Below are positions 15,225-19,610 of a stretch of 19,610 nt of DNA, piece after piece. The translations under genes and the position numbers were made by a program. Positions within the stretch are counted from its first letter, which is position 1. Every line of letters starts with the position of its first letter. The notes under the pieces are model-generated. The model ran no database searches. It was not told the DNA's origin and saw only the letters and a program-made list of their open reading frames with translations. The DNA is taken from NCBI GenBank assembly GCA_025201865.1, contig MU603076.1, positions 1 to 19,610 on the forward strand. The letters are read 5' to 3'. Source of the DNA: Ramicandelaber brevisporus. Taxonomy: Eukaryota > Kickxellomycota > Ramicandelaberales > Ramicandelaberaceae.

Positions 15225-17552
15225 ATGAGCAGAGTTGGCGGTGGTTCTGGACCAGAGCTACCTCCTCCCAGCTACGACGAGGCTGTTGCCACCCGAGATG
15301 AAGCAACTGCTGCTGGTAGCTCTGGACGGCCGCCATCCCCGGAGCTGTTCAAACCAACCCCGCTCCAACCGCCAGCCACGCGGTTTCATCGCGATCCACT
15401 TGCCTCGCCATCTACGCACCACACCTACACAAAACACCTTCAGCAACAACAGCAGCAGCAACAGCAACAACAGCTTCACATGCATCAACAGCAACATCCT
15501 TATCCATCGGCATATCACCAGCACAAGGCAGCATTATCCAACCTCGCATTAGTTGATGCAGCGACTACCACTACATCTGGCTTGCCACCGCATGCATCCA
15601 CAATTGCTGGTCGAACGATATCAGCTGATTCAGTCTCCGCTCTCCGCGGCAGCAACGGAGATTACAAACAACTCGATTCAACAGCTGGAGCGAAATTCAA
15701 CTACAGCGAGAGTCATTTGGACGATATTGATGGAACGGCGGAGTTGTCCAGACTGGAAGCCCACATCTTGTCAGGCCGTGGTACAATTTACGACAAGATG
15801 GTCGAGATCCATTCACTAGTGTCATCGGTCCAAACTACACTGGATTCACAGTCAGCAGCTTACACTGATGTCTCGTCACAGCTCAATGAAATCAACAGCA
15901 CGCTGACGCGCATGACTGCACCGCGAACTCCACAGAACGCATTGGGCGGCCTGAGAACCACGGCATTGTTGGCGGCAACTGCCGCTGCTGCCGCTGCTTC
16001 TACGAGTGGCGTGCAGAGAACACCGGTGACTCCATCACGCAGCAATGATGCCGCAAGTGTGTTGTCTGATTCAGAGAGTTTGCCCGCAGCTGTCACAGCA
16101 TCAAAGACAGCATCCAAGAATGCAACAGACGCGACAACTGCAACTGCACCAACAATAACTGTCGCAGCACCAGCAGCAGCAGCGGCTGAAGACAGTGGTG
16201 ATGATCAATTCTTTCGAATCGAAGAAATGCTGCAGTCCCTCATTATTGAGGGAAGCTCTGCTCTGCGCAATCCAATCGTGCCAGACTCGGATGATGACGA
16301 TGGCATTGTAGCAACTCCTTTGAATGAGATTTTGTCATTGGGTGGATATGTTCCTCCATTGCTGTCGCAATCAAAGAGCCATGAACGTCTCCATCAACCA
16401 TCTTCAACAGCCTCAGCTGCAGAACGTCCACCTAGTCGCAGTGGAGGAGGAGGTAGCCGGTTAAGTGGTTTGTCTGAAGGCGAACGCACGGGCAGTGATG
16501 GTGCAAGCAGTGCATCTGGACGTCGACATGGCCATGGCAGCGTCAGACATCGCGACTCCACCAGTTCTCGACGACGGACTGTTTTGCCTCCACCAGCGAC
16601 TGGATCGCCAGCAACAACCTCTGGCTTGGTTGCATTCCCTGATTTGAGCGATGCCAGCAGCACAACATCCAGACTCAGTCGCCGATCAACTGTGCACCAC
16701 AAACCAATCCCGCAGCATCTTCACCAGTCGCCAGATCTGCGCCGCGTTTCATCAGTCAGCAATCGCCATGGCCGCCACTCTCGCTCCAGCTCACGCGCAG
16801 TTGATGATTCTGGGCTGCTCGCTGTTCCTGAACAATTCCCAGCCAGCCGCAGCAGATCTTCATCCATCAGACTTCCTCATGGTTCATCGTCAAGTGACCA
16901 TCGTGCTCGTGCATCAACTCTGCGTGATTCTGGAGATATGTACGGCAGCGTGAGACATCATGCACATGACCAACAATCCCCTGTTGCCAGCATGCATTCT
17001 CGTCGCCGTTCCCTGCAAATGCCAGTTGCTCCTCCAATGCTGGCCATTCCATCGTCTGATGAAGATGAAGCAATGAATAGTGCCAGCTCCCGTCGTTCAC
17101 GCACTAGCCATCGCAGTAAGCGCAGTCATCCACCTTCTGCCAATGTCAGTGGCACCGAACTATCTGCTTCACCCCGTCCATCCAACCAACTCCAGCACCA
17201 CCGACAGCAGCAACAGCAACAGCAACAGCAGTCTACTGACAACAGACCAACAGTGGTCAGCTTACTCAATAAGCCACCGCCAAAGTGGGTTTCATCCAAT
17301 CACACCTTGGTTTTGTTCTATGCAATTATGGTTATCCTGGGCACATTGCTGATGGATGTGTTCATTTGGCATGTTGCTGGCATTCGTGTTCTTGGACTGT
17401 TGGATAAACTGGTTGGCAATGACGATGACAGCAGCAGTGGCAACTCTGGATCAGAAATGACATTGTCGTCATCCCATCGTTCACCTCAGAAGATGACATA
17501 CCGTGAACGCCATCGTCGTGCTCGTGCAAAGCGCAATCAATCACCAATGTAA
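15225..17552 (+). CDS. single-pass membrane protein with PPxY motif, coiled coil and Ser/Arg-rich region
   Basis: A 775-residue protein with no recognised orthologue. In order: PPSYDEAV (14-21), a PPxY motif of the kind bound by WW domains of Nedd4/Rsp5 ubiquitin ligases; a Gln run (about 73-83); a helical, heptad-like segment (about 162-231) likely to form a coiled coil; a short amphipathic piece FFRIEEMLQSLI (about 329-340); a long disordered Ser/Arg/His-rich stretch with many RRxS-type phosphosite candidates (about 400-650); a second Gln run (about 659-669); and one hydrophobic segment at 695-715. A 60-residue tail, acidic-Ser then strongly basic (RERHRRARAKR), ends it. There is no signal peptide, so the long N-terminal part is probably cytosolic. 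By analogy with yeast PPxY membrane adaptors it could recruit a Rsp5-type ligase; this is inference. The upstream frame opens only with TTG. The ATG has A at -3. Confidence 0.8.
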   Translation: MSRVGGGSGPELPPPSYDEAVATRDEATAAGSSGRPPSPELFKPTPLQPPATRFHRDPLASPSTHHTYTKHLQQQQQQQQQQQLHMHQQQHPYPSAYHQHKAALSNLALVDAATTTTSGLPPHASTIAGRTISADSVSALRGSNGDYKQLDSTAGAKFNYSESHLDDIDGTAELSRLEAHILSGRGTIYDKMVEIHSLVSSVQTTLDSQSAAYTDVSSQLNEINSTLTRMTAPRTPQNALGGLRTTALLAATAAAAAASTSGVQRTPVTPSRSNDAASVLSDSESLPAAVTASKTASKNATDATTATAPTITVAAPAAAAAEDSGDDQFFRIEEMLQSLIIEGSSALRNPIVPDSDDDDGIVATPLNEILSLGGYVPPLLSQSKSHERLHQPSSTASAAERPPSRSGGGGSRLSGLSEGERTGSDGASSASGRRHGHGSVRHRDSTSSRRRTVLPPPATGSPATTSGLVAFPDLSDASSTTSRLSRRSTVHHKPIPQHLHQSPDLRRVSSVSNRHGRHSRSSSRAVDDSGLLAVPEQFPASRSRSSSIRLPHGSSSSDHRARASTLRDSGDMYGSVRHHAHDQQSPVASMHSRRRSLQMPVAPPMLAIPSSDEDEAMNSASSRRSRTSHRSKRSHPPSANVSGTELSASPRPSNQLQHHRQQQQQQQQQSTDNRPTVVSLLNKPPPKWVSSNHTLVLFYAIMVILGTLLMDVFIWHVAGIRVLGLLDKLVGNDDDSSSGNSGSEMTLSSSHRSPQKMTYRERHRRARAKRNQSPM
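15441..15473 (+). repeat. CAG/CAA tract, first polyGln of the PPxY protein
   Basis: Mixed CAG/CAA codons encode about 11 Gln following TKHL and preceding a His/Gln/Met-rich stretch. A second run of the same type lies at 17203-17232 in the same gene. Confidence 0.8.
17203..17232 (+). repeat. CAG/CAA tract, second polyGln of the PPxY protein
   Basis: A run of about ten Gln codons in mixed CAG/CAA, about 25 residues before the membrane segment. Confidence 0.8.
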
Positions 17553-17774
17553 TAATCTCAACTTCTCTTTCTCTCTCTTCCATTTTCACATCATAATATC
17601 GTAATTTATACTCTCAACTCTCACTCACTCTCTTTTTATATCACACCACAACGTATTCATGCTCTCCATCACAATCACCACTATTGTCACCATCAATATC
17701 CCCGATTTCCACCAATATTGTCCCTCCCTCCAATTTATATCCGTGCTTCGATCCTTACCTAGTCCCTATCAAAA

Positions 17775-17811
17775 CTATTTGACTATTTGACTATTTGACT
17801 ACTTGACTATT
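17775..17811. repeat. 8-bp tandem repeat CTATTTGA, about 4.5 units
   Basis: Three exact CTATTTGA units, one CTACTTGA variant and a partial unit. It lies in the shared 3' region of two convergent genes and is non-coding. Confidence 0.85.
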
Positions 17812-17882
17812 CATTCGTCCCCTATCAATATAATACTACTTTCGATCAAGATAAAGCTGTTTATGATTTACCTTTAAATACC

Positions 17883-17888
17883 TTTATT
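17883..17888 (-). terminator. poly(A) signal AATAAA for the GST gene
   Basis: AATAAA on the minus strand lies about 32 nt after the GST stop codon, a usual distance for a fungal polyadenylation signal. Confidence 0.5.
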
Positions 17889-17919
17889 GATTTGTTAGAT
17901 GTTGCTGATAATAGACTGC

Positions 17920-18606
17920 TTAAGCCTGAGGACGTGGCAAGTTGGCGACACCGCGCTGGACAGCCGGTCTCGATGCAACACGCTCGATCCACTTTGCCAG
18001 GTTCTCCAATCCATCAACTGGATATCCCCATTCCTTGGCCAATCTCAGCCATCCAATCGTCGCAATATCCGCAATTGAGTACTGTCCAGCTGCCAGCCAT
18101 TCCTTGCCCTCGAGATGCTTGTCCACCACCTCCAGCAACCGTCTCGCCTCATTGTTGTATCGCTGTTTAGCATACTCAACTTGCACCGGCGCATAGTTGT
18201 AGAAATGCTCGTGCTGTCCCAACATTGGTCCAATTCCGGCCATTTGGAACATGAGCCATTGATCAACCTCGCTCTCCTTCTTCAAATCCTCGCTGGGTGC
18301 TGGATACAGCTTGTGCTCAGGATCGTACTTCTTAGTGAGATATTGCAGAATGGCGCCGGATTCAAACACGTGGAAATCGCCATTGCGGTGGTCGGTGAGG
18401 ACTGGAACTTTGCCGTTGGGGTTGAGAGCAGTGAACCAGGGTTGCTTTTGCTGGTTCTCGCGGAACTTGATGTAAACGACATTGTAGTCTTTGTCCTTGG
18501 TGAAGCCGAGCTCCTCGAGGGCAATAAGGACTTTGACAGGATTCGGGGAAGCTACAGCGTAAACAGTGAAGTGAGCAGAAGTCTCAGCAGCAGTGATAGC
18601 AGACAT
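17920..18606 (-). CDS. glutathione S-transferase, Ure2p/nu-class-like
   Basis: A 228-residue cytosolic GST, expected to use glutathione in conjugation or disulfide-reductase/peroxidase reactions. The N-terminal thioredoxin-fold domain (about 13-95) has SPNPVKV (20-26), where Ser/Asn replace the Tyr of classical GSTs, as in Ure2p and bacterial YfcG/YghU. It also has NPNGKVPVL (62-70, cis-Pro68) and the glutathione-binding ESGAI (82-86). The all-helical domain includes QWLMFQMAGIGPMLGQ (116-131), a nu/Ure2-type signature, and the N-capping segment SIADIA (177-182). Unlike yeast Ure2p there is no Asn-rich prion domain, so a nitrogen-regulator role is not implied. The frame opens seven codons earlier with TTG; ATG at 18606 was chosen. 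GATATAAG about 113 bp upstream may be its TATA element. Confidence 0.93.
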   Translation of the reverse strand: MSAITAAETSAHFTVYAVASPNPVKVLIALEELGFTKDKDYNVVYIKFRENQQKQPWFTALNPNGKVPVLTDHRNGDFHVFESGAILQYLTKKYDPEHKLYPAPSEDLKKESEVDQWLMFQMAGIGPMLGQHEHFYNYAPVQVEYAKQRYNNEARRLLEVVDKHLEGKEWLAAGQYSIADIATIGWLRLAKEWGYPVDGLENLAKWIERVASRPAVQRGVANLPRPQA

Positions 18607-18860
18607 GGCTTGAAAACAGGTCGACAAAAGAGAGAGTGTTTGTGCTTGTGTTTGTGATAGTTAGGTAGTCAGGAACGGAAGACAGCCAAGACAATAACCA
18701 CGCGAGAAAGCAAGAACACTTATATCCGAGTTTGGCGGATTTGTCAGCATGAACCGCAGCAGGATGGCCCGAGCATGGCGCGATTCGCTGACAAAGTCGG
18801 AGAAGCAAACAAACAATGATTATTAAGGACATAACTATTAGAAATCCAAGTTATTATGTT

Positions 18861-18867
18861 TATAAAG
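18861..18867 (+). promoter_or_regulatory. TATA box (TATAAAG), Gln-rich gene
   Basis: TATAAAG lies about 430 bp upstream of the ATG at 19297. The distance is similar to the TATA-to-ATG spacing proposed for the two other plus-strand genes here, at 1889 and 14773. Assignment is inferred. Confidence 0.35.
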
Positions 18868-18953
18868 TAACCGGTATAGTCAGTTACCGATCCATCAGTG
18901 TGGTTTCGCGTGAAGCCAAGCTGGCAGATTCATAACTGAATGCGGAGAGCCAA

Positions 18954-18984
18954 CCAATCAATCAACCAACCAATCAACCAATCA
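18954..18984 (+). promoter_or_regulatory. three clustered CCAATCA motifs
   Basis: CCAATCA occurs at 18954-18960, 18970-18976 and 18978-18984 within an AACC/AATC-type simple repeat. CCAAT is the site of the heterotrimeric Hap/NF-Y factor, so this could be a real cluster. It could also be a by-product of a tetranucleotide repeat. Confidence 0.35.
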
Positions 18985-19188
18985 ATTAGTGTGAGTTCTA
19001 ATTTGGTCGATGGAATTTTCTGCCGAGAAGCTGAGCACGCGCCACGTTCGCTCTGCTTTGTTCTGCTTTGCGCTTTGATGGGACTTTGAGGCTTGTTTCG
19101 AGCTGCTTGGTGGTGTGTTCCGGGCTGCCTCGAGCCTGCTGTCTTCTTTCTGTCAACGTCCCTTTCTGCACAGCCCAACTCATAACAA

Positions 19189-19250
19189 AACTACAGCAAC
19201 AGCAACTACAGCAACAGCAACAACAGCAACAGCAGCAACTACAACAGCAC
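19189..19250 (+). repeat. CAA/CAG trinucleotide-rich leader
   Basis: Runs of CAACAG and ACTACAG units sit directly before the ATG at 19297 and are non-coding in that frame. Similar runs encode Gln in nearby genes; here they lie in the probable 5'UTR. Confidence 0.6.
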
Positions 19251-19296
19251 TCGCCTGCATCTTCACCAAGCCAGCCAGCCAGCTCACCAGATCGAC

Positions 19297-19610
19297 ATGA
19301 GCTCGTACTACAACAACGGCGGCAGCGGAGGCACTCCATACGGACAGCCGCCGCCTCCACAGCAGCAGCACAACTTTGGATACTCGCACCTGAGCCAGCC
19401 GACGTACGCTCAGCAACTGCACCAGCAGCAGCAACCGCCGGCGTACTACGGCCAGACACAGCAGCAGCCACCGCAGCAGCAGCAGTACGGCGGCTACTTC
19501 CCGCCACCGCCGCAGCCGCAGTCGCAGCCGGGATACGCACACGGCGACGCCGGAGGACTGCCGCCGGACTACGCGCACATGTCGCCGGTGCCGCCATACT
19601 ACGGCGACAA
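19297..19610 (+). CDS. Gln/Pro/Tyr/Gly-rich protein, 5' end only (partial)
   Basis: An ATG in GACATGAG context opens a frame of 104 codons that runs off the window with no stop. The visible part is low-complexity and prion-like: Gln and Pro runs mixed with Tyr and Gly (YYGQ, QYGGY, PPYYG). Almost all codons end in C or G (TAC, GGC, CAG, CCG), unlike most neighbours. Such N-terminal regions precede catalytic or RNA-binding domains in many fungal proteins, including metacaspases, penta-EF-hand proteins and RNA-binding proteins. The defining domain lies outside the window, so no function can be given. Confidence 0.75.
   Translation, partial: MSSYYNNGGSGGTPYGQPPPPQQQHNFGYSHLSQPTYAQQLHQQQQPPAYYGQTQQQPPQQQQYGGYFPPPPQPQSQPGYAHGDAGGLPPDYAHMSPVPPYYGD

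Larger units (their letters stand above)
17553..17919. other. convergent 3' region, PPxY gene / GST gene
   Basis: 367 bp between two stop codons. It is rich in C, T and A with no gene. It holds an 8-bp tandem repeat (17775-17811) and, on the minus strand, an AATAAA signal for the GST gene (17883-17888). I see no RNA gene. Confidence 0.55.
18607..19296. promoter_or_regulatory. divergent intergenic region, GST / Gln-rich gene
   Basis: 690 bp. GST side: GATATAAG on minus at 18719-18726. Gln-rich gene side: TATAAAG at 18861-18867, three CCAATCA motifs in 31 bp (18954-18984), and a leader dense in CAA/CAG/CTA units at about 19190-19250. I see no ATG-led gene or RNA gene here beyond short low-complexity frames. 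Confidence 0.5.

Noticed and set aside
18998-19597. 199-codon minus-strand frame opposite the Gln-rich gene
   Set aside because: It is Ala/Cys/Arg low complexity, the antisense shadow of CAG/CCG-rich coding sequence.

Overview
The window looks like nuclear DNA of a fungus. The genes are intron-poor and lie on both strands. The CDS starts supported here are ATG codons behind A-rich or pyrimidine-rich leaders. The one certain intron is spliceosomal (GTATGT...CTAAC...CAG), and AATAAA signals sit just behind some stop codons. Frequent CAG/CAA runs and a divergent F-box/LRR protein suggest an early-diverging zygomycete-type fungus. Kickxellomycotina, for example Ramicandelaber, is my best guess, held with low confidence.

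Layout, left to right: F-box/LRR protein (-, 93-1661); unrecognised 287-residue protein (+, 2235-3098); U5 snRNP GTPase Snu114/EFTUD2 (-, 3328-6492); coiled-coil protein with Glu-Gln repeats (+, 6580-7341); cytochrome P450 (+, 7834-9534); peroxisomal-type ABCD half-transporter (-, 9691-12003); RACK1/Asc1/Cpc2 in two exons (-, 12587-13877); single-pass PPxY membrane protein with low-complexity regions (+, 15225-17552); Ure2-like glutathione transferase (-, 17920-18606); and the 5' end of a Gln/Pro/Tyr-rich protein that runs off the right edge (+, 19297 onward). These are independent transcription units, as expected for a eukaryote. Neighbours are mostly divergent or convergent, and one divergent pair has only 87 bp between its start codons.

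The most informative find is in the 331-nt RACK1 intron. It carries a box C/D snoRNA (about 13195-13283, minus strand) that I identify as U24/snR24. It has box C, a 12-nt guide complementary to the large-subunit rRNA segment AGUAGCAAAUAU, an internal hairpin and box D. Budding yeast also keeps snR24 inside the ASC1 intron, so host and guest appear to have stayed together over deep fungal evolution. The second (box D) guide appears eroded. Thus one locus makes both a 40S ribosomal scaffold protein and a guide RNA for 25S rRNA methylation.

Several long open frames extend upstream of the true starts through GTG or TTG codons. I trimmed these to the first supported ATG (Snu114, coiled-coil protein, P450, PPxY protein, GST, RACK1). 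I saw no transposon, CRISPR array, tRNA or rRNA gene.
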